DNA of 64,000 bases from JAOUEA01 sp963797635. Its GTDB lineage: Bacteria > Actinomycetota > UBA4738 > HRBIN12. Made by a program: the position numbers and the translations under genes. This document shows positions 36,800-45,284 of this stretch, piece after piece. The notes under the pieces were generated by a model. The model had not been told where the DNA came from, searched no databases, and saw nothing but the letters and a program-made list of their open reading frames with translations. The stretch spans positions 62,001-126,000 of the forward strand of contig CAWCPZ010000008.1 of NCBI GenBank assembly GCA_963797635.1. Reading direction: 5' to 3'. How positions within the stretch are numbered: position 1 is the stretch's first letter; each line of letters begins with the position of its first letter.

Positions 36800-37795
36800 A
36801 TGAGCAAGGCCTACCGTGACGCCGGCGTGGACATCGAAGCTGCGGCCAAAGCCGTCACGTTGATCGGCGACCTCGCGGCCCGGGCCCGGCGTCCCGAGGT
36901 GGCCGACGAGGTGGGCGGGTTCGCAGGGCTCTTCCGGATCGGAGGCGACCGCATGTTGGCCGCGGCCACCGACGGGGTGGGCACGAAGCTCGAGATCGCT
37001 CGGGCGGCCGGTCGTCTGGACACGGTGGGCATCGACCTGGTGGCGATGTGTGCCGACGACGTGGTGTGCACGGGCGCCGAACCGCTCTTCTTCCTGGATT
37101 ACCTCGCGGTGGGCCGGGTCGTGCCCGAACGGGTGGCCGCCCTCGTGGAGGGCGTCGCCGAGGGGTGCCGACGCGCGGGCTGTGCCCTGCTGGGCGGCGA
37201 GACCGCCGAACATCCCGGCGTGATGCCCGACGACCAGTTCGACATGGCGGGGTTCTGCGTCGGGGTGGTGGCCGAGGCCGATCTGCTGGGGCCGGCTCGC
37301 GTCCGGGACGGCGACGTGCTGATCGGGCTGGCGTCCACGGGACTCCACGCCAATGGCTACTCCCTGGTGCGCAAGGCCCTCGATCGCTACGACCTCACGG
37401 AAACCCCCGAAGGGCTCACGCGGCCGCTCGTCGACGAACTGCTGGAGCCCTGCGCGATCGACGCGCCCGTGGTCCTGTCGATGGCTCGCGACGGGTTGCT
37501 CCACGCCGCGGCCCACATCACGGGCGGCGGGTTCCACGAGAACATCCCCCGCGCGCTGCCCCCGGGCATGGGCGCGGAGATCCACCGGGGCGCGTGGCCG
37601 GAGCCGCCGATCTTCTCGTTGGTGCAGGCGGCCTCGGGCGCCTCGGACGACGACATGTTCTCCACGTTCAACATGGGCGTGGGGATGGTCCTCGTCGTCG
37701 ATCCGTCGGTTGCCGAAGAGGTGCTGGGGCGCAACGACCCTCGTGCCTTCACGATCGGGCGCGTCGTACCGGGCGCCGGCGTTTCGATCACCTGA
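36800..37795 (+). CDS. purM: Phosphoribosylformylglycinamidine cyclo-ligase
   Basis: AIR synthetase, 331 residues, closing the imidazole ring from FGAM and ATP. AATDGVGTKLEIARAAGR, IDLVAMCADDVVCTGAEPLF, LLGGETAEHPGVM, LIGLASTGLHANGYSLVRK and HITGGGFHENIPRALP are diagnostic. It starts 10 bp after purF and is cotranscribed with it. The ~135 bp after its stop hold only a short promoter-like region for the response regulator. Confidence 0.95.
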   Translation: MSKAYRDAGVDIEAAAKAVTLIGDLAARARRPEVADEVGGFAGLFRIGGDRMLAAATDGVGTKLEIARAAGRLDTVGIDLVAMCADDVVCTGAEPLFFLDYLAVGRVVPERVAALVEGVAEGCRRAGCALLGGETAEHPGVMPDDQFDMAGFCVGVVAEADLLGPARVRDGDVLIGLASTGLHANGYSLVRKALDRYDLTETPEGLTRPLVDELLEPCAIDAPVVLSMARDGLLHAAAHITGGGFHENIPRALPPGMGAEIHRGAWPEPPIFSLVQAASGASDDDMFSTFNMGVGMVLVVDPSVAEEVLGRNDPRAFTIGRVVPGAGVSIT

Positions 37796-37932
37796 GGGGT
37801 CCGTCCGGACCCTCGGCGGGATGACCAGGGCTGACTAGGTCCGCATCCCCCGGCACCACCGACCTTCGGATGGTTCTCGGGGCAACGGTCGGGAACAGAT
37901 ATACCCGCGCGGCCGATTCAGGGTTCGTCGAG

Positions 37933-38343
37933 ATGGGCCGTAACTTCCAGCAGATGGACAACATGCCCGCGCCCGGTACCAGCATCCTCGTCGTCGACGA
38001 CGAGCCCCAGGTCGTCTGGGTCCTGCAGTTCAGCCTGGAAGCCGAGGGCTATCAGACGTTCGCCGCCAACAACGGTGTCGAGGCCCTGTCCGAGATCTCC
38101 GAACACCGTCCCACGATGATGGTGCTCGACATCATGATGCCCACGATGGACGGCTGGTCGGTGCTCGAAGCGATGACCGAGCTCCCGCGCGAGGAGCGTC
38201 CCCGGGTCGTCGTGGTGTCCGCCCTGGCCTCGCTGCGTGATCGAGCGAAGGCCGCCGAGCTCGGCGCCGACGCCTACGTGCCGAAGCCGTTCAACGTGGA
38301 CGAGCTCCTCGAGGTCCTGCACGGCCTCGAGCGGGCCAGCTAG
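37933..38343 (+). CDS. Stand-alone response regulator (REC domain only)
   Basis: A ~136-residue single receiver domain with no output domain. The acidic pair is ILVVDDEP (residues ~18-25), the phospho-acceptor Asp is in MVLDIMMPTMDGW (about residue 66), and the conserved Lys is in YVPKPFNVDEL. The ATG at 37933 gives a short N-terminal tail; ATG at 37957 is also possible. No kinase gene is adjacent, so it is an orphan or a CheY/Spo0F-like shuttle. The upstream region 37796-37932 contains GATATACC, a possible -10, but nothing firmer. Confidence 0.85.
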   Translation: MGRNFQQMDNMPAPGTSILVVDDEPQVVWVLQFSLEAEGYQTFAANNGVEALSEISEHRPTMMVLDIMMPTMDGWSVLEAMTELPREERPRVVVVSALASLRDRAKAAELGADAYVPKPFNVDELLEVLHGLERAS

Positions 38344-38384
38344 TCCGCGGCCCCCGCTTCCCTCCACCCTGCTACGGTCGGCGG

Positions 38385-39314
38385 GTGATCCTTTCCCCCG
38401 ACACCCGCGCCGCGCCCGTGATGGGCCCCATCATCGGGGAGTCGTTCCCCGACCTGGCGACGCCCCGGCCACGGCTGTTGTTCACCGGCGAGGAGTTCGA
38501 TACGTGGGCGGCGGGCGACGTCGTGATGAAGTTCCCCAGGAGCGAGGACGACGCTCGCAGGCTCACCGTCGAGGTCGCCGCGCACCCGGTGATCGCCGAC
38601 CGGCTCGGTGAGCTCGTCCCGACGATCCTCGGCGTCGCCGAACCCTCGGACCGGTTCCCGTTCCTGTCGGTCGCCTACATCCGTGCGCGTGGGCGACAGG
38701 GCCAGACGATCGAGGGCCCGATCATCCAGCCGAAGGCATGGGCCAGAACCACCCTCGCCAGGGAACTCGCCCAGGCGCTGACCACCCTGCACACCACCCC
38801 GCTGAAGGCGGTGAAGGCCGCGGGGATCGCGCCACATCCGGTGGCGCTGGACCCGCAGGTCGACGTCGGTGAGGACGCGATCGCCTGGGCCAGACGGATC
38901 GCCGGCGACGCCGTCGATGCCTTCCTCTCCGACCCGCTTCCCATGGAGGCGCGCGGCGCCGCGGCCGGGGTGCTGTGTCACGCCGATCTCAAAGGCGAGC
39001 ACCTGTTCGTGAGCGAGGACGGCACCCGCCTCACGGCGATCGTCGACTGGGCCGACGCGGCGATCGCCGATCCGGCCGCCGACCTCGCAGGGCTCGCGAT
39101 CTGGCTGGGTCCGGCGTTCGTGCGAGAGGTCCTCCGGAGCTACGACGGTCCCGCGGACGAGGGCACCTACCACCGCGCGGTGTTCCTGGCGCGGGCGGGC
39201 CTGCTGGGGTTCCTGGATGGACAGTTGGCCGGCACCTCGGAACCGGCTCCGGTGGCGATGCTCGACGCCCAGCTACGCGCGGTCTTCCGGGAAGAGGCGC
39301 CCGCCCGTCGGTAG
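38385..39314 (+). CDS. APH-family phosphotransferase
   Basis: A 309-residue protein with the aminoglycoside-phosphotransferase/choline-kinase fold. The catalytic loop reads VLCHADLKGEHLFV (H-x-D with a His in place of the usual Asn), and the metal-binding motif is IVDWADAAIADPAADLA. An N-lobe Lys occurs in GDVVMKFPRS. It may phosphorylate a small alcohol or an antibiotic; substrate unknown. GTG start at 38385 lies ~10 bp after a TACGGT box, so the message may be leaderless. Confidence 0.82.
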   Translation: MILSPDTRAAPVMGPIIGESFPDLATPRPRLLFTGEEFDTWAAGDVVMKFPRSEDDARRLTVEVAAHPVIADRLGELVPTILGVAEPSDRFPFLSVAYIRARGRQGQTIEGPIIQPKAWARTTLARELAQALTTLHTTPLKAVKAAGIAPHPVALDPQVDVGEDAIAWARRIAGDAVDAFLSDPLPMEARGAAAGVLCHADLKGEHLFVSEDGTRLTAIVDWADAAIADPAADLAGLAIWLGPAFVREVLRSYDGPADEGTYHRAVFLARAGLLGFLDGQLAGTSEPAPVAMLDAQLRAVFREEAPARR

Positions 39315-39325
39315 TCCGCTCCGGA

Positions 39326-39724
39326 CTAGTGCGAGAACCGCTGGTGTTCCTTCGGCACCACCGTGGTGCCCACGGCCTTGCAGGTCAGCACCGGCTCGTC
39401 CAGGAACTCCGCGGCGCTGTCGCTGACGTGGGTGAGCGCGGCGCCGATCTTGTAGACCTCGAACTCGCACTTCCGGCTCGAGTTGCCGACCTCGACGATC
39501 CTGCCATGGCCCTCGATCCAGTCACCCGCGTACAGCGGCGACAGGAACTCCACCGACTCGTAGGCGCGGAACAGCCCTTCGTCTCCGTCGTACTTCATCG
39601 CGAGTTCCGTGATGAGATCGCCGATCACCTTCAGCTGCGTGGCGCCGGCAACCAGGTTGCCGCCGTAGTGGGCGTCCTCCTGGCCGAGCCGGAAACGGAT
39701 GAGCGCGGTGGGCAGTTCGGACAT
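39326..39724 (-). CDS. Hotdog-fold protein, 3-aminobutyryl-CoA ammonia-lyase-like
   Basis: A 132-residue hotdog-fold protein. Stretches such as EDAHYGGNLVAGATQLKVIG, DGDEGLFRAYESVEFLSPLY, EVGNSSRKCEFEVYKI and LTCKAVGTTVVPKE resemble the 3-aminobutyryl-CoA ammonia-lyase of lysine fermentation, as I remember it. No other lysine-fermentation genes are in view, so the physiological substrate may be another acyl-CoA. I use the ATG at 39724 because GGAGG is correctly spaced for it; ATG at 39736 is the alternative. Its neighbours (an APH kinase, convergent, and a DUF4234 protein) give no clue. Confidence 0.75.
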   Translation of the reverse strand: MSELPTALIRFRLGQEDAHYGGNLVAGATQLKVIGDLITELAMKYDGDEGLFRAYESVEFLSPLYAGDWIEGHGRIVEVGNSSRKCEFEVYKIGAALTHVSDSAAEFLDEPVLTCKAVGTTVVPKEHQRFSH

Positions 39725-39789
39725 CGGGGCCTCCATGTTCTTGGCTGATCTGGGCGGTGGTGTGCTGCGAGGGTCGGTATGCGCGGTGC

Positions 39790-40557
39790 TCAGACGGTGG
39801 GCTGCGGCGCGGGCGGGATGACCTTGCCGTGGCGCACGCCGCGTGCCGGTACCCGGACCTCGGTGCCGTCCTTCTTGCGGACGAAGTAGGTCTGGGCGTC
39901 CTCGTCCCAGCGTTCGAACACGCCCACGGCCTCGGTGGTGTACCCGTTCGGGAGCTCGAACTGGAACGTGACGCGGGCGCCCACGTCGCCGGGATCGACC
40001 AGGTTGTGACCCGTCGCGCGGGCGTCGGTGCGCGGCGCCGCCGCCACCGATGGCACACCACCGGGCATGGTCACCCCCACCGGTTCGGGTGCGGCTTCGG
40101 GCTCGGGCTCCGATCCCGCGGCCGCCCACACGCGGTTGAGCCCCGCCTGGAGGTAGATCCCGGCACCCACGAGGAAGAACAGCAGGAACAGGACGAGGGC
40201 GATCCCTGGGGAGGTCTCCTCGACGCCGGCGTGGACCTGCATCAGGGCGATCCGCCGGCCCGTGCGGAACACCGACACGAACGACGGGATCACCAGCACC
40301 ACGCCCAACGCCAGCCACGGCGAGCTCAGGAGCAGCGCCAGCGCGATGAACTGGGTGCCGATGAGGTTCAGGATCAGCGCGAACAACGAGACCCCGGGGC
40401 GGATCGAGTAGTTGCGCAGGTACATCCGGGTGTCGTTGTTGGCGGCGGTGTACCAATAGAGCCCGTAGAGGCCGAGCGTGATGATCGTGAGGCCCGCCAC
40501 GCCCAGGGGGTTGCGGACGCGGAAGCGCAAACCGTCGATCGTCACGTCGTGGGCCAT
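39790..40557 (-). CDS. DUF4234 membrane protein with C-terminal SH3-like domain
   Basis: A 255-residue protein in two parts. The N-terminal ~135 residues are a DUF4234 domain: FRVRNPLGVAGLTIITLGLY then GLYWYTAANNDTR, with three or four membrane helices. A proline/alanine/glutamate-rich linker follows (~140-180). The last ~75 residues (GDVGARVTFQFELPNGYTTE, then AVGVFERWDEDAQTYFVRKK and EVRVPARGVRHGKVIP) look like the small SH3-like domain found at the N-terminus of Rv0428c-type acetyltransferases. This pairing of a membrane domain with that module is unusual. Function unknown. Confidence 0.7.
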   Translation of the reverse strand: MAHDVTIDGLRFRVRNPLGVAGLTIITLGLYGLYWYTAANNDTRMYLRNYSIRPGVSLFALILNLIGTQFIALALLLSSPWLALGVVLVIPSFVSVFRTGRRIALMQVHAGVEETSPGIALVLFLLFFLVGAGIYLQAGLNRVWAAAGSEPEPEAAPEPVGVTMPGGVPSVAAAPRTDARATGHNLVDPGDVGARVTFQFELPNGYTTEAVGVFERWDEDAQTYFVRKKDGTEVRVPARGVRHGKVIPPAPQPTV

Positions 40558-40586
40558 GGCGCGAGGATATCGAACCGGCGCCGCGC

Positions 40587-41401
40587 TCAGCCGGTGGCCG
40601 GAGGGCGGGGGCGGGGTCGGGCGGGAGCCGCAGCACGGCCTCGGCGGCCAGGCGGAACAGGGTCTCGCGACCGGTCGTGTGGTCGTTCCACGCGCGCTGG
40701 TCCCACGCGTCGCCGGACAGGTCGTCGCCCGCGTACAGCAGCTGGCCGAAGCTCACCCCACGGAACGCGGCGACCGCGAAGAACGCCGCGGCCTCCATCT
40801 CCACCGTGAGACAGCCTTCGGCGACCCTGCGCTCGACCTTCCCGCGGGTCTCCCGGTAGAGGGCGTCGGTGGTCCATGTCGCGCCCGTCACGAAGGGCAC
40901 GTGATGGGCTTCCAGGGTCTCGACGATCGCGTCGACCGCCTGGGGCGTGGGGGAGGCGGTCCGGCTGGGAGGCAGGTAATGGTAGGAGGTGCCCTCGTCC
41001 CGGACGGCGGACGTGGGAACGATGACATGGCCCAGCGCCACGTCGGGCACGAGCACGCCGGCGCCGCCGCACGCGACGAAGGAGCGCGAACCCCGGGCCA
41101 CCAGCTCCTCGAGGAACCCGGCGGCGAGCGGCGCACCCACGCCCGGATGCACGATGCCCAGGCGCCGTCCGTCCAGCTCCACCTCGTAGATCGGGTTGCG
41201 CCCGATCTCGGAGACCACGTGGTCGATCACCCGGCCGTCGAGTTCTTCGACCACGGTGGTGATCACGTCCTGGAAGAAGCACAGCACCACGTGGAGCGGC
41301 ACATCGATCGGCTCGATCACCTCACCCGGTTCGATCACGGCGCTGGGCGCCGGGTCGAACTCCAGGATCGGCGCCTCCGGCTGCCAGGGATCACCGGGCA
41401 C
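40587..41401 (-). CDS. Nucleoside phosphorylase (uridine phosphorylase-like; frameshifted at end)
   Basis: A ~271-residue PNP/UDP-family phosphorylase that would split a nucleoside into base and pentose 1-phosphate. Typical are HPGVGAPLAAGFLEELVARG, FVACGGAGVLVPDVALGHVI and CLTVEMEAAAFFAVAAFRGV with the catalytic acidic residue. The expected end (PPATG, TGA at 40589-40587) is in a different frame from the body; one base is missing in the C-rich stretch near 40600. GTG start at 41401 overlaps the EamA gene by 11 bp, making it the last member of the overlapping run that begins with the 2-oxoacid dehydrogenase. Confidence 0.78.
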
Positions 41402-42326
41402 GGGCGGTGTCCTTCCTCGATGCCAGGAACGCCCCGGTCAGCACCAGAGCGATCCCCACGATCGAGATCGCGAAGATCTCCTCGTCCAGGAACACGGCGC
41501 CCAGGACCATCGCGACGACCGGCACCAGGTAGATCGCGAACGCCCCCCGGGTCGCTCCCACCCTCGACACCAGGGTGCCCATCAGCACGAATGCCAAGCC
41601 GGTGCCGAGCGCACCCAACGCGAGCACCGCCGCGAACGCGTTCCACGCGAACGCGGATCGGCTGAGCCCCCAGAGCCCGAAGGGCGCGGTCCAGATCGAG
41701 GCGAGCGCGAGCATGCGCGCCATCGCCGGCAGCGCGCCGTAGCGCTGGGTGAGGGGCGTGGCCACGTTGACGGCCACGCCGTAGCAGACGACCGCCAGCA
41801 ACACCATCAGGACGCCCAGCATCTCGCTCGTGCCCTGGCCCGCGGCCGGCAGCGCGATGAGGGCGATCCCGACGAATCCCACGCCGAGGCCGATCGCATG
41901 GGGGCGGCCGGGCCAACGGCGAAGCATCAACGCTCCGATCGCCGCGGCGAAGATGGGCAGCGAGCCGTTGAGCAGCCCGGTGAGCGCCGAGGTGATGTGC
42001 TGCTCGGCGAGCGGGAACAGCGTGAAGGGGATGGCCACCCACAGCACCGAGATCACGACCAGCCGCGGCCGGTCGGCGCGATCGACGGGCTTCCTCGCGC
42101 CCGGCACCAGCCACAGCACGCCGGCCCCGAACAGCACGCGCAGCCAGGTGACCAGGCCGGGTTCGAACGCCTCCAGCCCGATCGCGATGAACAGGAACGA
42201 GGACCCCCAGATGCCGCCGATCGCCGCGAACAGTCCCCAGTCGAGCGGGGTGAACGCGCCCCGGTGGGTGCCTTCGGTGGTGGTGAGGACCGAGCGCCGG
42301 CCGGCCGTCGGCTCGGCCGAGGTCAT
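41391..42326 (-). CDS. EamA/DMT-family transporter
   Basis: A 311-residue membrane protein with ten hydrophobic helices in two EamA halves. The first half starts WGLFAAIGGIWGSSFLFIAI and contains RVLFGAGVLWLV; the second contains FAIYLVPVVAMVLGAVFLDEE, the classic end-motif of drug/metabolite transporters. Likely a metabolite or amino-acid exporter; substrate unknown. ATG at 42326 overlaps the binding-protein stop by 4 bp. Confidence 0.88.
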   Translation of the reverse strand: MTSAEPTAGRRSVLTTTEGTHRGAFTPLDWGLFAAIGGIWGSSFLFIAIGLEAFEPGLVTWLRVLFGAGVLWLVPGARKPVDRADRPRLVVISVLWVAIPFTLFPLAEQHITSALTGLLNGSLPIFAAAIGALMLRRWPGRPHAIGLGVGFVGIALIALPAAGQGTSEMLGVLMVLLAVVCYGVAVNVATPLTQRYGALPAMARMLALASIWTAPFGLWGLSRSAFAWNAFAAVLALGALGTGLAFVLMGTLVSRVGATRGAFAIYLVPVVAMVLGAVFLDEEIFAISIVGIALVLTGAFLASRKDTARAR

Positions 42327-43240
42327 CGCAGCCGGGTGATCGAGCCCGGTGACGGCTCGGGGTAGGCCTCGGGGTGAGCGGCCCAGGCCACGATCTCCAG
42401 GCCGTCCACGATGCGTGGTCCCGGCCGCGAGAAGAACGACGTGGCATCGACCGCGAACACGTTGCCGTTGCGCGCCGCGGGCGTGGCGGCGATCTCCGGA
42501 TGGGTCAGGAGGCGTTCGCCCTCTTCCTCGGCCTCCTCCAGGTAGTACCCGCACGGCATGAACAGCAGCACCTCGGGCATGGCATCGCGGATCTCCCGGT
42601 GCGTGACGGTGTGCGAGGGCTCGCCCTTGTCGCTGAGGAGGTTGGTGGCACCGACGGCTTCGACCATCTCGGGGACCCAGTGGCCGGCCACGAACGGGGG
42701 CTCTGCCCAGTCCATGCAGAACACGCTCACCGAGGGCAGGCGTTGGGCCTGCTGCTTCACCGCAGCGACCCGTTCGCGCAGGGCCTCGGCGAGTTCCTTG
42801 CCGCGAGCTTCGGCGCCGAGGAGGGATCCCACGGTCTCGAGCTGGGCGATGACGTCCTCGAGCGAATGCGGATCCAGGGACACCACCTTGGTCTGGTCGC
42901 CGACGCCGAGCGAGGCCAGGGCTTCCTCGACGTGCCCGGCCGGTACCGCGCACACCCGGCACAGGTCCTGCGTGAGGATGACATCGGGTTGCTCTCGTCT
43001 GAGCCGGTCGGTGTCCAGCACGTAGAGCGGTTGCTGGGCGTCCATGCGTTCCCGGACGGCCGCGTCGATCTCGCGCGAACCCAGCGGCCGGCCCTGGGGG
43101 AGCGCGCTGCGGGAGACCACCGGCTTCGTCACCGCGTCGGGCGGGTAGTCGCACTCGTCGGTGACCCCGATCAGCGAATCGCCCAGGCCGAGGGCGTACA
43201 CGATCTCGGTGGCCGACGGCAGGAGGGACACGATCTTCAT
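42323..43240 (-). CDS. Cobalamin-type substrate-binding protein without signal peptide (BtuF-like)
   Basis: A 305-residue protein of the BtuF/class III binding-protein family. It starts directly with the fold (KIVSLLPSATEIVYALGLGD) and ends RIVDGLEIVAWAAHPEAYP. There is no signal peptide or lipobox, so it is likely cytoplasmic, and no permease or ATPase is nearby. Such soluble BtuF-like proteins are widespread but poorly characterised. It overlaps the E2 gene upstream and the EamA gene downstream by 4 bp each, so it is made together with the 2-oxoacid dehydrogenase. It has several Cys (CDYPP, LCRVCAVP and MPCGYY). Confidence 0.83.
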   Translation of the reverse strand: MKIVSLLPSATEIVYALGLGDSLIGVTDECDYPPDAVTKPVVSRSALPQGRPLGSREIDAAVRERMDAQQPLYVLDTDRLRREQPDVILTQDLCRVCAVPAGHVEEALASLGVGDQTKVVSLDPHSLEDVIAQLETVGSLLGAEARGKELAEALRERVAAVKQQAQRLPSVSVFCMDWAEPPFVAGHWVPEMVEAVGATNLLSDKGEPSHTVTHREIRDAMPEVLLFMPCGYYLEEAEEEGERLLTHPEIAATPAARNGNVFAVDATSFFSRPGPRIVDGLEIVAWAAHPEAYPEPSPGSITRLR

Positions 43241-44310
43241 GCCGGCAAGTCTCCCAGGGCCTGCTGGTTCTCCAGGCGGTTCACCAGGTCGGTGAGGGCC
43301 CGCCCCACGGTGGCGCCGTCGAGCACCCGGTGGTCGAACGTGCAGCTCAGGGTGCAGGCGGGACGGGCAACGACCTCGCCGTCCACGACGAGCGCTCTCG
43401 GCCCGATCACGCCGATCGCCAGGGTGATGCTGGTCCCGGGCGACAGGATCGGGGTGCCCGCCTCGCTGCCGTAGCTGCCCGTGTTGCTGACGGCGACGGT
43501 CGCCCCGGTCATCTCGGCGGGCGTGAGCGATCCCGAGCGGGCGCCATCGGCGAGGCGCTTGATCTCCGTGGCGAGGTCGGCGATGCCGTGGCTCGCGGCG
43601 TCGCGCAGCACGGCGACCACCAACCCTCGTTCGGTGTCGACGGCGAGGCCGACGTTGATCGCCGCTCGCTCCTCGACGTCGCCGTCGTGCCACCGGGCGT
43701 TGAGTGCGGGGTGCTCGGCCACCGTTCGCGTCAGTGCCGCGATCACCAACGGGAGCGGCGAGGTGCCCAGCTCGCCGCGCCGGGCTTCCAGCGCCGTGCA
43801 ATCGACCGTCCGGAAGACCGTCACCTGCGGGATGGCGGCCTGCCGTTCGAGGTTGTCGGCGATCGCCCGCCGCGTCGAGCCGGCGAGCGTGGAACCGGCG
43901 CTGGCGGGCTCTGCGGTCCCGCCGCCCCCGTCAGCTGCGGCACGAACGTCCTCGGCCGTGATCCGGCCGGCTGGTCCGGTCCCGGCCACCGACGCCAGGT
44001 CGATGCCCAGATCCTTCGCGAGCTTCCGCACGGGTGGCGTGGCTTTGACGCTCTCGCCGGCCGGCGCCTCACCGCCGTCGAACGTCACCAACGGCGCGCC
44101 GACGGGGATGGACCCGCCCGGCGCTCCATGCAGCTCGGTCACCACCCCGGCGAAGGGCGAGGGGATCTCGACGGCCGCCTTCGCGGTCTCGACCTCGACG
44201 AGCGGCTGGTTCAGCGCGACGGTGTCGCCGACCTCGACGAGCCAGGCGACGATCTCGCCCTCTTCGAGACCCTCGCCGAGGTCCGGCATCGTGAACACCC
44301 GACCGCTCAT
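43237..44310 (-). CDS. Dihydrolipoyl acyltransferase (E2) of a 2-oxoacid dehydrogenase
   Basis: The E2 core of a pyruvate or branched-chain 2-oxoacid dehydrogenase, 357 residues. A single lipoyl domain carries the lipoyl Lys in VEVETAKAAVEIPSPF (about residue 44). The peripheral subunit-binding domain is VRKLAKDLGIDLASVAGTGP followed by AGRITAEDV. The catalytic domain ends CTFDHRVLDGATVG with the His/Asp pair. At 357 residues it is shorter than many E2 proteins because the linkers are short. The ATG overlaps the E1beta stop. Confidence 0.92.
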   Translation of the reverse strand: MSGRVFTMPDLGEGLEEGEIVAWLVEVGDTVALNQPLVEVETAKAAVEIPSPFAGVVTELHGAPGGSIPVGAPLVTFDGGEAPAGESVKATPPVRKLAKDLGIDLASVAGTGPAGRITAEDVRAAADGGGGTAEPASAGSTLAGSTRRAIADNLERQAAIPQVTVFRTVDCTALEARRGELGTSPLPLVIAALTRTVAEHPALNARWHDGDVEERAAINVGLAVDTERGLVVAVLRDAASHGIADLATEIKRLADGARSGSLTPAEMTGATVAVSNTGSYGSEAGTPILSPGTSITLAIGVIGPRALVVDGEVVARPACTLSCTFDHRVLDGATVGRALTDLVNRLENQQALGDLPA

Positions 44311-45284
44311 CAGTACTTCACCGTCTCGCGGATCGCCGCCGCGATGCGGGGCACGCTGGGCAGGTAGTGGTGTTCCAGCGCCGCCGGCGGATACGGCACG
44401 TCCCATCCCGTGACCCGGGCGACCGGCGCCTCCAGGAAGTCGAACGCTTCCTCGACGATCAGCGCGGTGACCTCGGCGCCGAGGCCCAGGGTCTTCGGCG
44501 CCTCGTGCACGACGACGGCGCGACCGGTGTCACGCACGCAGCCGGCGATCAGGTCCACGTCGAGCGGCGAGAGCGATCGCAGGTCGACCACCCGCGTCTC
44601 GATGCCCTCGCCCGCCACCGTCTCCGCGGCTTCGAGGCAGCGTGCCACCATCGCCCCGTACGAGAACACCGTGCAGGCCCCGCCGTCCCGGAGCACGAGC
44701 CCTTCGCCGATGCCGGGACCCTCCACGGTGAGGTCCCCGTCCTCCTTCGACCAGTACCGGGCCTTGGGCTCGAGGACGATCACGGGGTCGGGATCGGCGA
44801 TCGCGAGGCGCAACAAGCGGTAGGCGTCCAGCGCGCCGGAGGGCGCCACCACCTTCAGTCCGGCCGTGTGCACGTAGAACGTCTCGGGGCTCTCGCCGTG
44901 GTGCTCCTTGCCCTTGATGCCGCCGAACGCGGGCATCCGGATCACGATCGGCATGTCGACCCGCCCGCGCGTGCGCTCGCGCATCTTGGCGACGTGATCG
45001 ACGATCTGCTCGAGGGCCGGGTAGCTGAACGCGTCGAACTGCATCTCGACGACGCTGCGCCACCCGGCGAACGCCAGACCCACCGCGGCACCCGCGATCC
45101 CCGCTTCAGCGATCGGCGTGTCGAACACCCGCTCGGCCCCGAACTCCGTCTGCAGGCCGTCGGTGACGCGGAACACCCCGCCGGAGCGGCCGACGTCCTC
45201 ACCGAAGACCAGCACCCGCGGATCATCGCGGAGCGCGTCGCGCAGCGCCGCGTTGAGGGCGCCGGCCATCGTGATCTCAGTCAC
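44310..45284 (-). CDS. 2-oxoacid dehydrogenase E1 component, beta subunit
   Basis: A 324-residue E1beta: ITMAGALNAALRDALRDDPR, LVFGEDVGRSGGVFRVTDGL, PIAEAGIAGAAVGLAFAGWR, FGGIKGKEHHGESPETFY and the C-terminal half with TVAGEGIETRVVDLRSLSPLD. It pairs with E1alpha to hold thiamine diphosphate. Branched-chain and pyruvate dehydrogenases cannot be told apart by this sequence alone, but separate alpha and beta subunits plus an adjacent single-lipoyl E2 fit the branched-chain type well. No E3 gene is here. GTG start overlaps the E1alpha stop. Confidence 0.93.
   Translation of the reverse strand: MTEITMAGALNAALRDALRDDPRVLVFGEDVGRSGGVFRVTDGLQTEFGAERVFDTPIAEAGIAGAAVGLAFAGWRSVVEMQFDAFSYPALEQIVDHVAKMRERTRGRVDMPIVIRMPAFGGIKGKEHHGESPETFYVHTAGLKVVAPSGALDAYRLLRLAIADPDPVIVLEPKARYWSKEDGDLTVEGPGIGEGLVLRDGGACTVFSYGAMVARCLEAAETVAGEGIETRVVDLRSLSPLDVDLIAGCVRDTGRAVVVHEAPKTLGLGAEVTALIVEEAFDFLEAPVARVTGWDVPYPPAALEHHYLPSVPRIAAAIRETVKY

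Noticed and set aside
39326..41401. A 691-codon minus-strand frame joining the phosphorylase and hotdog genes
   Set aside because: The middle part is out of frame with the DUF4234 gene on the same strand and has no homology; it exists because the phosphorylase stop is lost to an indel.
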